A stretch of 64,000 bases of DNA from Mucilaginibacter auburnensis (GCF_002797815.1 NZ_PGFJ01000001.1:1798001-1862000), one strand, 5' to 3'. Shown: positions 38,034-47,114, numbered from the stretch's first letter. Made by a program: numbers and translations. Notes: a model not told the origin generated them from the sequence alone.

Positions 38034-38546
38034 TGAGAGTTGTGGGTTTGGCTGGCTACAATGATAATCATTTTCATAAATACTATTCTTACCACATATC
38101 CGAACCCAAGGTAGTTCCCGCCTTTAACGCAATTCAATCAAGATGAAATTCATTTTTAATTATTGGCTATGAAGCTATGATCACTTTGTGCAATTTGGGC
38201 CGCGAATAAGGATAACTAAATATTTCCAACAAATTAATAATAAATCCATTCATACACTATCCCATTGCACCGCTTAAACAACCGGGAGCAGCAAGCAGGA
38301 AAGCTGTCAAGGGCGCTGCCGCCAATAGAAGTAATTACTGCAGCGTTTATACACCCTTTACAGTTTTCCTGCGATGCTAATTTTGTGATGGCGATGCAGT
38401 GGTCAATTGCCATGCAGAGGGAAGGCAATTATATGGTGAGAGATAACGAGTCATAGTATTGCCTGTGCGGCAGGAAGGCTGTCGGTGTAATCGAACCCGG
38501 AGCGATAGCGTGTGGTGAAATGGAACAGTCTGCCTTCCTGCATGGG
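38034..38546. other. Gap with hairpin, no supported gene
   Basis: 513 bp. Two opposing frames of about 63 codons overlap here and neither looks like a protein I know. Near the right end GCAGGAAGGC (about 38469) pairs with GCCTTCCTGC (about 38531), a wide inverted repeat directly after the stop of the MNT/HEPN gene. Confidence 0.45.
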
Positions 38547-40022
38547 CTAATCCTTGAGTTGCTCTATTACCTGGTTATACATTCCTTCAGCAGTTACGAA
38601 CAGCTTGCATACTTTGTCCGATAACGCTTTTACTACATCATTTTCAGCGTAAAAGTCGTCTTTATACCTTGCTGCCGAATAGGCCGTTTGCAACAACTCA
38701 AACAGCTGCACATCTTCAACAACACTAAAGTCAAACACATTTTTCAAGTCATCTGTAAAGATCAACGTTATCCTTAGCTGCCTGGCCAGATTATGAATGG
38801 AGAGCCGGTAACCTAAGTTTACCCTTAAGATAGCGCTTAAAGTACTTTCTACAGCCTGATGCATCAAAAACACAGCTAAATTATAGTTACCATCATCAAA
38901 ACAACTTAAAGAAGTATCCAGAAAGTCCTTTCCCTGTTTACCCCAACGGTTCCATGTAGCTTCAACCTGACTCCTGATAGACTTCTCATCAGGATTTTGT
39001 AGTTGGGGTAATTCCAATTTAGATGACTGGTAAGCTATCTTATGTTTTCGTAAAGCATTGATAAAAAAGCGGCTTCCATCTTCGAGTGCTCTTAAAAAAG
39101 CATCTGACTTATGAACAATCGCGCAAACATTGATCAGATGACTGCATATCTTTTCTATCTTATCTAAGATTTGATGCTCTGGTATCTTGTCTTTCTCCTC
39201 TGTGATAATTAGCAGATAGAACGTGTCAGGATCAGGATGTGTCCCGAGGTGAATGATCATTAACACAGAACCGATTTCCCTAAGTATGATTTCTACCAAT
39301 TGATTTAAGCCAAGCTGTTCGGCGGATGTAATAGCTTCGTTAAACCTGCAATTGAAATTCAGTAATGGCAACCTTACAGGATAACGTTTCACTTGCGTCG
39401 TTACCGTCTCATCGCGCTCTTCCGTGCACTTTTTCAATGTTAGTTCAATTTCGCGCTGCCTGATAATCCATGCCGCTTCATAAAGCTTTTGCATGTTCTC
39501 ATAGAAATAGATCACATCACTGGTATCTAAGAACTCATCTGCCGAATAATTGGACAGGCCTGTTTCCAGCCACTCGTAAAGGAGATCAAGGTAATGACCA
39601 ACAGTATAGACCTTAAAGAAATTGCTGATAGCCAAATAGGGATTGATACGTTCGACAGATGATAGGTATATAGGGTAATGCAACCATTCCTGCTCTTCCT
39701 GGTTTAACTGTACATCAAAGTTGATATGAATGGCATCAGCAAGCTTCAATGTTCTTTTGGTACGGCTGATTAAATAAACTGCCTCCACCAGCTTAGCATT
39801 TAATTGGTGGGTGAAAAGCAGCCCGGCGGGACTTTTTTTATGCTCATCCATGTAAAAGCCTTCTTCGATTACATACTTCCGCCACTCCAGTAAGCTTTCT
39901 AAATGTCCGGGTAGCCAGTCAGCGGAAAAGAAATCAATGATCACTTTCAAAGGCTCATTTACCTCATCCTGGTTGAGATACTTAGGATAAAAGTTCTGTA
40001 CATCATATTGCTTTAGATCCAT
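38547..40022 (-). CDS. MNT/HEPN-like protein
   Basis: Start at the ATG at 40022 (MDLKQYDVQNFYPKYLNQDEV), 491 residues. C-terminal HEPN domain: FDDGNYNLAVFLMHQAVESTLSAILRVNLGYRLSIHNLARQL, ending with YSAARYKDDF. Before it, INVCAIVHKSDAFLRALEDGSRFFINALRKHKIAYQSS looks like the end of a minimal nucleotidyltransferase (MNT) domain. The N-terminal 250 residues are helical and unassigned. HEPN-MNT pairs are usually two-gene toxin-antitoxin systems; here both parts appear in one chain. Divergent from the XRE gene. Confidence 0.7.
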   Translation of the reverse strand: MDLKQYDVQNFYPKYLNQDEVNEPLKVIIDFFSADWLPGHLESLLEWRKYVIEEGFYMDEHKKSPAGLLFTHQLNAKLVEAVYLISRTKRTLKLADAIHINFDVQLNQEEQEWLHYPIYLSSVERINPYLAISNFFKVYTVGHYLDLLYEWLETGLSNYSADEFLDTSDVIYFYENMQKLYEAAWIIRQREIELTLKKCTEERDETVTTQVKRYPVRLPLLNFNCRFNEAITSAEQLGLNQLVEIILREIGSVLMIIHLGTHPDPDTFYLLIITEEKDKIPEHQILDKIEKICSHLINVCAIVHKSDAFLRALEDGSRFFINALRKHKIAYQSSKLELPQLQNPDEKSIRSQVEATWNRWGKQGKDFLDTSLSCFDDGNYNLAVFLMHQAVESTLSAILRVNLGYRLSIHNLARQLRITLIFTDDLKNVFDFSVVEDVQLFELLQTAYSAARYKDDFYAENDVVKALSDKVCKLFVTAEGMYNQVIEQLKD

Positions 40023-40109
40023 GGCTGATACTATTGCGACCGACCTGCATTGACCGGCAACACAAAAGAATAGCAACATACCTACGTGCCCAACCACAGC
40101 GATTTGTAA

Positions 40110-40159
40110 TTTACAATAATGCGGTTGTTTCGTACATTTACAATAATTGATACATTTAC
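40110..40159. promoter_or_regulatory. Repeated motifs in the divergent promoter
   Basis: TTTACAATAAT occurs at 40110-40120 and 40137-40147, and ACATTTAC at 40134-40141 and 40152-40159, between the divergent HEPN and XRE genes. ACATTTAC recurs at 40705-40712 before the RRM gene. Likely operator for the XRE protein. Confidence 0.45.
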
Positions 40160-40162
40160 GCC

Positions 40163-40558
40163 ATGGCAGAGACTTTACACATTGGAAGAAAGATCAGTAA
40201 GATCCGCGAATTACGCGGTATAAAGCAAGAAACGCTTGCCTTAGAACTTGGTATCAGTCAACAAGCAATCTCTAAAATCGAACAAAGTTCTGATGTTGAA
40301 GAAGATGCCTTAGGTAAAATTGCAAAAGTATTAGGTGTCACGCCCGAGGCGATCAAGAACTTCAGTGAAGAAGCCGTAGTTAACTACTTTAATACATTTA
40401 ACGATAACAGTACGAATAACGGTGCTGTTTATGCTTTCAATAGCACATTCAATCCGATTGATAGGTTGGTAGAAGTCTACGAAGAAAATAAAAAGCTATA
40501 TGAGCTGCTCTTAGCGAGTGAGCGAGAGAAAATCGAGCTTCTAAAAAATTCGAAATAA
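40163..40558 (+). CDS. XRE-family transcriptional regulator
   Basis: 131 residues. N-terminal HTH_3: ISKIRELRGIKQETLALELG then SQQAISKIEQSSDVEEDALGKIAKVLGV. The C-terminal part ends in a short coiled coil (EENKKLYELLLASEREKIELL), probably a dimer interface. Divergent from the MNT/HEPN gene, so it may repress it or itself. A terminator follows the stop. Confidence 0.92.
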   Translation: MAETLHIGRKISKIRELRGIKQETLALELGISQQAISKIEQSSDVEEDALGKIAKVLGVTPEAIKNFSEEAVVNYFNTFNDNSTNNGAVYAFNSTFNPIDRLVEVYEENKKLYELLLASEREKIELLKNSK

Positions 40559-40562
40559 TATT

Positions 40563-40586
40563 AAGCTCCGCAAGGGGCTTTTTTAT
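40563..40586 (+). terminator. Rho-independent terminator
   Basis: AAGCTCC-GCAA-GGGGCTT with T tract directly after the XRE gene. Confidence 0.85.
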
Positions 40587-40614
40587 TTGCGATCAGCCCT
40601 GCATAGTTCATGTA

Positions 40615-40696
40615 TTAGAAATGCATAATTCTGCATTTCTAACTTTCTGCACTTACAGAAATGTTCATTTCTACAAATACAGAAATCTAGTTTTCT
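40615..40696. promoter_or_regulatory. Cluster of AGAAAT/ATTTCT palindromes
   Basis: Within 82 bp there are four overlapping inverted repeats: TTAGAAATGCA..TGCATTTCTAA (40615-40642), TTTCTG..CAGAAA (40644-40661), AGAAATG-TT-CATTTCT (40657-40672) and AGAAA..TTTCT (40681-40696). They lie just upstream of the RRM gene and look like a multi-site operator or a structured 5' leader. Confidence 0.6.
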
Positions 40697-40721
40697 ATAT
40701 CTCTACATTTACAGGCTACTT

Positions 40722-41087
40722 ATGGAATCAGTTAAATTATTTGTTGGCGGCTTTCCGCTGGAAATTGACGAACTGGAGCTGGCCAAATTGTTTGGCCCTC
40801 ATGGTGACATCAGCACCATTAAGATCGTTCGTGATAAGAAAACGCGCATTTGTAAGGGTTATGCCTTTATCGAAATGAGTGACCGGACAGGAGCTGAGGC
40901 GGCTGCCGAAGCACTGGATGGCGCTGATATGAACGGAAAACAACTTACGGTAAAGATCAATGAAGAAACTGCTGTAAAACCAGCGTATGCGCCTAAAACT
41001 CTTTCTCCGCAAAGACATCCTGTTTATCGAAAAGTATCCAGGCCAGCCACAGAGGAAAGAAAGAAAAGGCCGAGAAGGTCTTTATGA
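40722..41087 (+). CDS. RRM-domain RNA-binding protein
   Basis: 121 residues. One RNA recognition motif with RNP2 KLFVGGF and RNP1 KGYAFIEM, followed by a basic tail (EERKKRPRRSL). Bacterial single-RRM proteins of this form are thought to act as RNA chaperones, often cold-induced. Its presence within a mobilisable island next to the relaxase is unusual; the palindrome cluster upstream suggests dedicated control. Confidence 0.9.
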   Translation: MESVKLFVGGFPLEIDELELAKLFGPHGDISTIKIVRDKKTRICKGYAFIEMSDRTGAEAAAEALDGADMNGKQLTVKINEETAVKPAYAPKTLSPQRHPVYRKVSRPATEERKKRPRRSL

Positions 41088-41100
41088 TCACAAGATATTA

Positions 41101-42309
41101 CTAACCTAATCTTTGCCCTTTTCGCTTTTTACGCTTACGTTTGAACTCATTCAATGCACTTTGATCCATATCACCAGCAGGGTGATCAGTGCCGAGCAAA
41201 CTCCCGATAAGATCGCCACCAGGTAAAGCCTGATGACCCACCTGCTGCCTACCTTGTTGTTGGCTTTGGATATCTGTTCCGCGCTGTACACGATACTTTT
41301 GATTTGGAATGCCAGATTGGTTGCCTGGCTGTCCATCAGCTCCAGCCGCCTGCTGGTGTCTGCTATCTTTTGCTCTGATCTGATCCTGTAGTTTTCCAGT
41401 GCTTTGCTGTATAGCCTTTCTATTTCCGGCAGTAACTTTTGTATCTGCGTCAATTCCAACTGCTGTTCCTCTTGTAGTGGATTCACCTGCTCTTGTTGAT
41501 CGTTGCCAGTCTCTTGTCCTAACATTTGTCTGGTGAATTGCTGTGCGATCTCTTTCTTGTTCATAACTGATAGCATTTTTAATAGCTTGCCATTTATAAG
41601 CATTGCCTAAATGAGCACCTTTGAACTGCATTCCTTCATAGCCGTAGGATATACCGCTTACGAAGCCGGTGCTGGCCTGGTTAAATAATACGTTAACTCC
41701 CTTAGATTCCAGCACCTGAATAAATTGTGCTGCATCCGGCTTCCTACTGAGCACGTCTTTGATGATCTCCTGTAACTGCATTTTGGAGGACGGCACATTC
41801 GTTCGTTTCATCATTTCTAATTCATTCTTGGTCATTGCCCTTTCCTGCGCTTGCCGGCTCGATATTACTTCTGTCAAGCCATGCTGCTTTTCCAGCTTTC
41901 TAAGCACCTGCTCGCTGCGCAGATAGTCCTTGCTGTCTGAAACGACTGTGCCGTCGTAGCCAATACGATTGACAAGGATATGCAAGTGCGGATGATCGGC
42001 ATCGTAATGCCGGAAGATGGCATACTGGTGCTGGTCAAATCCCATATTGTTCAAATATTCATTTGCAATAATGTTCATTTGTTCATCACCCAGGTTCTCG
42101 TTTGGCGGAAAGTTGAGCGAGGTATGATAGAAGTACTTTTGGAGGTTGGGTCTTAACATTCTGACCAAAGCCACTTCACGCATGATAGAATCCTCTTTGC
42201 CCGATGTAAAAGACATATCCAGGAACTTGGCCGCACCATGCTCAACCTTTTGCAGGTTGTAGCGTAATGCGCCCCTGAATCCTTTTCCTTTTACCTGATC
42301 CGCTGTCAT
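41101..42309 (-). CDS. Relaxase / mobilisation nuclease
   Basis: 402 residues. N-terminal MobA/MobL-VirD2-like domain (KGKGFRGALRYNLQK) with a catalytic metal motif FRHYDADHPHLHILVNRI (HxDxxHxHxH-type, about residue 112-130). It nicks oriT and leads DNA transfer. From about residue 250 the sequence is low-complexity Gln/Gly/Arg/Thr-rich, where another frame also encodes a plausible protein. Overlaps the MobC-like gene by 4 bp (ATGA). Confidence 0.9.
   Translation of the reverse strand: MTADQVKGKGFRGALRYNLQKVEHGAAKFLDMSFTSGKEDSIMREVALVRMLRPNLQKYFYHTSLNFPPNENLGDEQMNIIANEYLNNMGFDQHQYAIFRHYDADHPHLHILVNRIGYDGTVVSDSKDYLRSEQVLRKLEKQHGLTEVISSRQAQERAMTKNELEMMKRTNVPSSKMQLQEIIKDVLSRKPDAAQFIQVLESKGVNVLFNQASTGFVSGISYGYEGMQFKGAHLGNAYKWQAIKNAISYEQERDRTAIHQTNVRTRDWQRSTRAGESTTRGTAVGIDADTKVTAGNRKAIQQSTGKLQDQIRAKDSRHQQAAGADGQPGNQSGIPNQKYRVQRGTDIQSQQQGRQQVGHQALPGGDLIGSLLGTDHPAGDMDQSALNEFKRKRKKRKGQRLG
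41151..41564 (-). CDS. Membrane protein overlapping the relaxase 3' end
   Basis: Start at the ATG at 41564 (MNKKEIAQQFTRQMLGQE), about 137 residues, entirely within the relaxase gene in another frame. It has a long coiled coil (QLELTQIQKLLPEIERLYSKALENYRIRSEQKIADTSRRLELM) and one C-terminal membrane helix (LYLVAILSGVCSALITLLVIW). Protein-like composition in this frame, against low complexity in the relaxase frame, suggests it is real, perhaps a mobilisation accessory protein. Confidence 0.6.
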   Translation of the reverse strand: MNKKEIAQQFTRQMLGQETGNDQQEQVNPLQEEQQLELTQIQKLLPEIERLYSKALENYRIRSEQKIADTSRRLELMDSQATNLAFQIKSIVYSAEQISKANNKVGSRWVIRLYLVAILSGVCSALITLLVIWIKVH

Positions 42310-42641
42310 TTCATTAAGCAGTTAAGTATATCCTTCTGGGTTTTGATCAAAGCGGTTAGAATGGTCACGAATGCTGGTGATAGTTTACCAGCATTGAGTT
42401 GCTTAACCGCCTGGTTCAGGTTAACGCCGATCTTATGCAGCTCCCGGTAAAGTGCAGCATTGATCGGTGAGAGCTTTATGGCAGGGAACCTGCCGGTAAA
42501 AGCTTTCTGCCTGATCCAGTTGGCTGGTGTCATTGCCGATGCCTGGGCATAGTTACAAACCATCTCGTTCTCTTCTTTTGTCAGCCGGATATTGACCTGA
42601 ATGATTCTTTTATCCTCTTCCTGTAAAGCTGGTCTTCCCAT
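42306..42641 (-). CDS. MobC-like relaxosome protein
   Basis: 111 residues. N-terminal ribbon-helix-helix (IIQVNIRLTKEENEMVCNYAQASAMTPANWIRQKAF) and the MobC signature ELHKIGVNLNQAVKQLNAG. It should bind oriT and help the relaxase open the strands. Upstream of and overlapping the relaxase gene; the inverted repeat at 42686-42728 lies just before it. Confidence 0.9.
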   Translation of the reverse strand: MGRPALQEEDKRIIQVNIRLTKEENEMVCNYAQASAMTPANWIRQKAFTGRFPAIKLSPINAALYRELHKIGVNLNQAVKQLNAGKLSPAFVTILTALIKTQKDILNCLMK

Positions 42642-42685
42642 GATCTTAGATTTTAAACGAAGTGCAAAATCTTGCTTAACTCCGA

Positions 42686-42728
42686 AGGAGCAAGCCGTTT
42701 AAGCGTAGCGAAAACATGGCTTGCTCCT
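42686..42728. other. Candidate oriT inverted repeat
   Basis: AGGAGCAAGCC (42686-42696) and its perfect complement GGCTTGCTCCT (42718-42728) flank GTTTAAGCGTAGCGAAAACAT. It sits between the excisionase-like gene and mobC, the usual place of oriT in Bacteroidota mobilisable elements. No nick site can be assigned by eye. Confidence 0.55.
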
Positions 42729-42748
42729 CCTAAACGCTGAACACACTT

Positions 42749-43039
42749 CTATTTACTGAAACTGATACGCTTGCTCTTAACATCACCCTTTAAAACCTTC
42801 ATGATGTCCTCGTAATTGTAATACAGGATACCGCCGATCTTAGTGAAGGGAATGGTGCCATTATCCCTGAGCGTTTGTAAAGTATTGCTGGAAATCTTGA
42901 GCAGGTTCTTGACCTGATAACTCTTTAGAAACTTCCTTGGTTCTTCATTTGAACCGCCGCTGATCAGCGCTTTCATTTGACTAAGCAGTCGTTCGCCGAA
43001 CTCCTGCAAGTCTTCCTTCGTGATGATTTCTGCTGCCAT
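42749..43039 (-). CDS. Excisionase-like HTH protein
   Basis: 96 residues with a MerR-like HTH_17 domain: KSYQVKNLLKISSNTLQTLRDNGTIPFTKIGGILYYNYEDIMKVL. Short N-terminal helix. Bacteroidota islands carry this type as excision or transfer regulator. A degraded homologue lies at 56398-56599. Confidence 0.88.
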   Translation of the reverse strand: MAAEIITKEDLQEFGERLLSQMKALISGGSNEEPRKFLKSYQVKNLLKISSNTLQTLRDNGTIPFTKIGGILYYNYEDIMKVLKGDVKSKRISFSK

Positions 43040-43672
43040 AATTATTCATTTACTTATCTTAAAACTCAAACCTAAATTCTTGTCAGATGCCTTACAAGTA
43101 CAACTTTTGTTGTACCCATTTTGTACCCCTGCAACAAAGTTGTACCCTTACTTTAAGAATAGCTGACAACCTGCACACACCTTGGGGGCTTTTTCGCTCT
43201 GCGTTTGTTTAAGTACAAAGGTGCTGACCTGATATAAATAAATATCACACCTCATGTACGAGGTAGGATGTTTTATACAAAAATGAGTTGAAGAAATTGG
43301 AATTTACTCCGAGTTTATCCTAGTCGGATATAACTCAGCGTTTCATCTGTGTAGGGGATGCAATGATTAATTAATGCATGTTTTTCAACAGTATGTACTT
43401 CGCAGCGTGTACACATGATTTTGAACTACATAAACCCAATAGCAAATCTCTGTAACGATTTGCGGTCAAGGACTTTCGAAAGCTTGCTGTAAACTAATAT
43501 CACAAGCATAAAACTGGCTTGCTTTAAAGAAACTTACTTGGAGCGTCATTTTAAGGCGATAAAGAATCTCATAACTATATTATTTATCGAAGATTTGATA
43601 TTTTTAATATTTTGTCTTATAAATCCGCGATCTCATTATTTTTATCAAATTTGATGCGCGATAACGAAATAA
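43040..43672. promoter_or_regulatory. Leader region between mob genes and hsdM
   Basis: 633 bp with no supported gene. Contains the palindrome GTACAA-CTTTTG-TTGTAC at 43098-43115 and two more TTGTACCC repeats (about 43130 and 43140), close upstream of the excisionase-like gene; probably its operator. The right half is AT-rich and should hold the hsd promoter. Confidence 0.45.
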
Positions 43673-45241
43673 ATGACTCAGGAACAAATTAAGCAATTAG
43701 AAAAAGAACTTTGGGACGCTGCCGACTCGCTACGTGCAAATAGCAAGTTGACTGCGGCTGAATATAAAGATCCCGTACTGGGATTAGTGTTGCTCCGGTT
43801 TGCACAGAACAAATACGAAGAAGCAAAACCTGTTGTAGAAGCTGCGATACCTAACGGACCAAGAGGCAAGCGGGCCGCTACAAAAGAAGATTACTTAGCA
43901 GTGGGGGCAATAATGCTGCCACAAGAAGCGCAATACGAATATCTTGCAGCATTGCCGGAGAGTAACAATATTGCTGAGGCCATAAATGGTGCAATGAAGC
44001 AGATTGAAGCGGAATATCCGGACCTTGAAGGAAATCTTCCCAAGAACTATCAGGAATTTGAAGCTGATTTGTTACGTGATCTGATCCGTGTATTTAATAA
44101 AGATGCGGTGAAGAAGGCAACCGGCGATGTATTTGGCCGTATCTATGAATACTTCTTGATGAAATTCTCAATGCAGGGTGCGGGTGCGCAGGAAGGTGGC
44201 GAGTTCTTCACACCGCCAAGTCTTGTACAACTAATCGTCAATTTCATTCGGCCCGATCACGGCATTATTCATGATCCTGCCTGCGGATCGGGTGGTATGT
44301 TTGTACAAACCGGGTACTTTATAAAAGATCATACGAATAAGAGCATAAACGAAGCTATTAAGTGCTACGGCACTGAGCAGAAAACTAACAATACCAAGCT
44401 TGCGAAGATCAACCTAGCCATACACGGTATCGAAGGGAAGATCATCGAGGCTAATAGCTTTTACAGCGACCCGCACCACCTGTTTGAAAAATGCGATTTT
44501 GTGATGGCCAATCCGCCGTTTAATGTAAACAAGGTGGATAAAGGACGCGAATTTGTAAAGGAAGACCAACGGCTGCCTTTTGGCTTGCCCAAGAGCGATA
44601 ATGCGAATTATATGTGGATGCAATACTTTTACAGCTACCTGAACCCGACAGGGCGGGCCGGTTTTGTAATGGCTTCTTCTGCAACTGATGCTGGGCATAG
44701 TGAAAAGCTCATTCGGCATCAACTGATTGAAAGTGAAGTGGTAGATTGTATTGTTTCTGTTTCCAATAACTTTTTCTATACCCGCAGCCTGCCGTGTCAC
44801 CTTTGGTTTTATGACAAGGGAAAGCGGCCAGAAAACAAGCGGAAAATATTAATGCTGGATGCCCGGAATGTGTACAGGAAAGTAAGCACCACTATTAATG
44901 ATTTCAGCGAAGACCAGTTGGAAGGGCTAACGGCCATTATGCAACTGTACCGTGGCGAGATGCCGAGTGTGCGTGCAGACAACACTTGGTTTCATGAGCG
45001 CTTTCCAGATGGTAAATACCGTGACATTGAAGGTTTATGCAAGATTGTAACCGTTGAACAAGTAGCAGCTAATGACCATAGCCTTACACCTGGCCGTTAT
45101 GTAGGTGTGCCTCTTGCCCAGGATGAGGATTTTGATTACCAGGCGCGCTTATTGAAAATACAGGAAGAGTTGGATGCTTTGAATGGAGAAGCAATAGCGT
45201 TAAGTAAGGTAATTGCTGGTAACTTAAAAGAGCTGATATGA
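43673..45241 (+). CDS. hsdM: Type I restriction-modification methyltransferase HsdM
   Basis: 522 residues. N-terminal HsdM helical domain, then SAM motif I DPACGSGGMFVQTG (about residue 202) and catalytic NPPF (MANPPFNVN, about residue 279), so an N6-adenine methylase. It overlaps hsdS by 4 bp (ATGA). Operon hsdM-hsdS-hsdR on the plus strand. Confidence 0.97.
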   Translation: MTQEQIKQLEKELWDAADSLRANSKLTAAEYKDPVLGLVLLRFAQNKYEEAKPVVEAAIPNGPRGKRAATKEDYLAVGAIMLPQEAQYEYLAALPESNNIAEAINGAMKQIEAEYPDLEGNLPKNYQEFEADLLRDLIRVFNKDAVKKATGDVFGRIYEYFLMKFSMQGAGAQEGGEFFTPPSLVQLIVNFIRPDHGIIHDPACGSGGMFVQTGYFIKDHTNKSINEAIKCYGTEQKTNNTKLAKINLAIHGIEGKIIEANSFYSDPHHLFEKCDFVMANPPFNVNKVDKGREFVKEDQRLPFGLPKSDNANYMWMQYFYSYLNPTGRAGFVMASSATDAGHSEKLIRHQLIESEVVDCIVSVSNNFFYTRSLPCHLWFYDKGKRPENKRKILMLDARNVYRKVSTTINDFSEDQLEGLTAIMQLYRGEMPSVRADNTWFHERFPDGKYRDIEGLCKIVTVEQVAANDHSLTPGRYVGVPLAQDEDFDYQARLLKIQEELDALNGEAIALSKVIAGNLKELI

Positions 45242-47031
45242 GTGAGTGGAAAGAAGTTTTTGTCGCAGATCTAGGCAGAGTAATTACCGGCAATACACCA
45301 CCGCGAAAGCACCCAGAATTGTACGGCAACCACACGATTTTTATCAAGCCAACGGATATTTCAGAAGAACAAAAGTATACTTATAACCCTGAAGAATGTT
45401 ATTCCGAGTTAGGATTCAAGAAGTATAAAAATAGTCTGATTCCCAAAGGCGCTACCTGCGTGGTAACCATTGGAAGTATTGGCAAAAAAATGACCAAGGC
45501 CCATTCTGATTGTTTTGTAAACCAAGCTGTAAATGCTGTTGTTCCAAATGAATTCTATGATGAAGAGTTTGTTTATTACGTTTTAAAGTACAATCTAGAA
45601 CAGCTTAAAAGCTTGGATTCCGGTACGGCATCTGGAAGAGAGAATGTATCGAAATCGTCATTCTCTAGTATTAAGTTAAAAGTTCCAGTTAATAAATCAA
45701 TCCAAGTCAAAATTGGACAAATATTATCCGCTTACGATGATTTAATAGAAAATAACCAAAAGCGAATAAAGCTATATTGTGAGATTGCAAAGATACTCTT
45801 CAATAGGATTAATCACGAGGGTGACGATCTTATTGAATACGAAATGAAAGACATCGCTAGTTATCTGGGAAGAGGGGTTACACCTATTTACGAAGAGGGT
45901 AGCGGGATTTGGGCAATTAATCAGAAAGCTAATAAGGGTGTTTTTTTAGAAGAACAACATTTTAAAGAATATAAAGGCGGCAATTGGATTCCTGAAGAGA
46001 AATGGGCAAAAGATGGCGACTTACTCATAAATAGTTTAGGCGAAGGGACCATTGGAAGGTGTCATTTTTATAAAGGTCAGGACGACATTCATCCTATTGA
46101 TCAGCACATTTCAATTTTCCGAGGACAGTCAAAGGAAATAGGACTTTATGTGTTTCAATTTCTCGACTCGGATGAAGGCCAAGCACTTTTGTATTCTTTA
46201 AAAAAAGGTGGGACGAATATGACAATGTTAAACATCAAGGATTTAAGGAACCTAAAAGTTTATTTGCCGAATAAGAATATTCTAAATAATCACTTTAATT
46301 CTGTTGAGCCACTATTTGCACAAAAAGCTAAATTAGAAAGTCAAAATCGTCGCCTCAAAGAAGCCCGCGATATTCTTTTACCTCTCTTGATGAATGGCAC
46401 TATCAACGTAACAGTTGCAGAAACCAAACCAGCAGCAAAAATTATCCAGCTCGATACAGCAACGCAAAAGCAAGCAGCTCCGCAGTTCAAAGAAGCTATT
46501 TTAATATCAATGCTTACCGACCGGTTTGGCAATGAAAAATATCCGCTTGGCAGAATGCGCTATACCAAGCTTTCTTACTTATTTCATCGCCATGCCGATG
46601 ATCAGATCAAAGATTACTTGCGTAAAGCGGCAGGGCCTTATAACCCTAAAACAAAATATGGTGGATCAGAAAAAATTGCACATGATAACGGTTATGTAAT
46701 AGATAAAAAAAACGGGCAGCTTACAGGTTTCGTTGCTGGGCCAAATATCAAAGGAGCCAAGCCATACTTCGAAAAATATTGGAATATCGAATACCTTACA
46801 TGGCTGGAAGAGCAGTTTAAATACAAATCGAATGACGACCTAGAACTTTTCGCTACCGTCGATAATTCTTTACTAGAACTGAATGAGAAAAATGAACCGT
46901 TTACAGTTGAAGCGGTGAAAAATGTTTTAAAGAAAGAGCCGGAATGGAACGCTAAACTTGAACGTGAGATTTTTAATGATGCAAATATTCAGCGAGCAAT
47001 AACCTATCTGCCAACAATATTTCAGTATTAA
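45238..47031 (+). CDS. hsdS: Type I specificity subunit HsdS with C-terminal extension
   Basis: 597 residues, longer than the usual ~400. Two target recognition domains: first at about 1-180 (ends with VKIGQILSAYDDLIENNQKRI), second at about 200-390 (ends LFAQKAKLESQNRRLKEARDILLPLL), each followed by the conserved helix. Residues ~415-597 are an extra domain (AILISMLTDRFGNEKYPLG then RMRYTKLSYLFHRHADD..), which resembles the Panacea/DUF4065 type found fused to some HsdS proteins. It sets the DNA site for the methylase and nuclease. Confidence 0.92.
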   Translation: MSEWKEVFVADLGRVITGNTPPRKHPELYGNHTIFIKPTDISEEQKYTYNPEECYSELGFKKYKNSLIPKGATCVVTIGSIGKKMTKAHSDCFVNQAVNAVVPNEFYDEEFVYYVLKYNLEQLKSLDSGTASGRENVSKSSFSSIKLKVPVNKSIQVKIGQILSAYDDLIENNQKRIKLYCEIAKILFNRINHEGDDLIEYEMKDIASYLGRGVTPIYEEGSGIWAINQKANKGVFLEEQHFKEYKGGNWIPEEKWAKDGDLLINSLGEGTIGRCHFYKGQDDIHPIDQHISIFRGQSKEIGLYVFQFLDSDEGQALLYSLKKGGTNMTMLNIKDLRNLKVYLPNKNILNNHFNSVEPLFAQKAKLESQNRRLKEARDILLPLLMNGTINVTVAETKPAAKIIQLDTATQKQAAPQFKEAILISMLTDRFGNEKYPLGRMRYTKLSYLFHRHADDQIKDYLRKAAGPYNPKTKYGGSEKIAHDNGYVIDKKNGQLTGFVAGPNIKGAKPYFEKYWNIEYLTWLEEQFKYKSNDDLELFATVDNSLLELNEKNEPFTVEAVKNVLKKEPEWNAKLEREIFNDANIQRAITYLPTIFQY

Positions 47032-47114
47032 AACTATCGATATATTTGAGAGGGTTCAGATCTTCTTCTAATTGTAAAGATGACAAATTAAAAGATACTC
47101 CTAAACCAAACGTA

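Noticed and set aside
38234..38456. Opposing 63- and 64-codon frames
   Set aside because: They overlap each other in antisense, and neither resembles a known protein.
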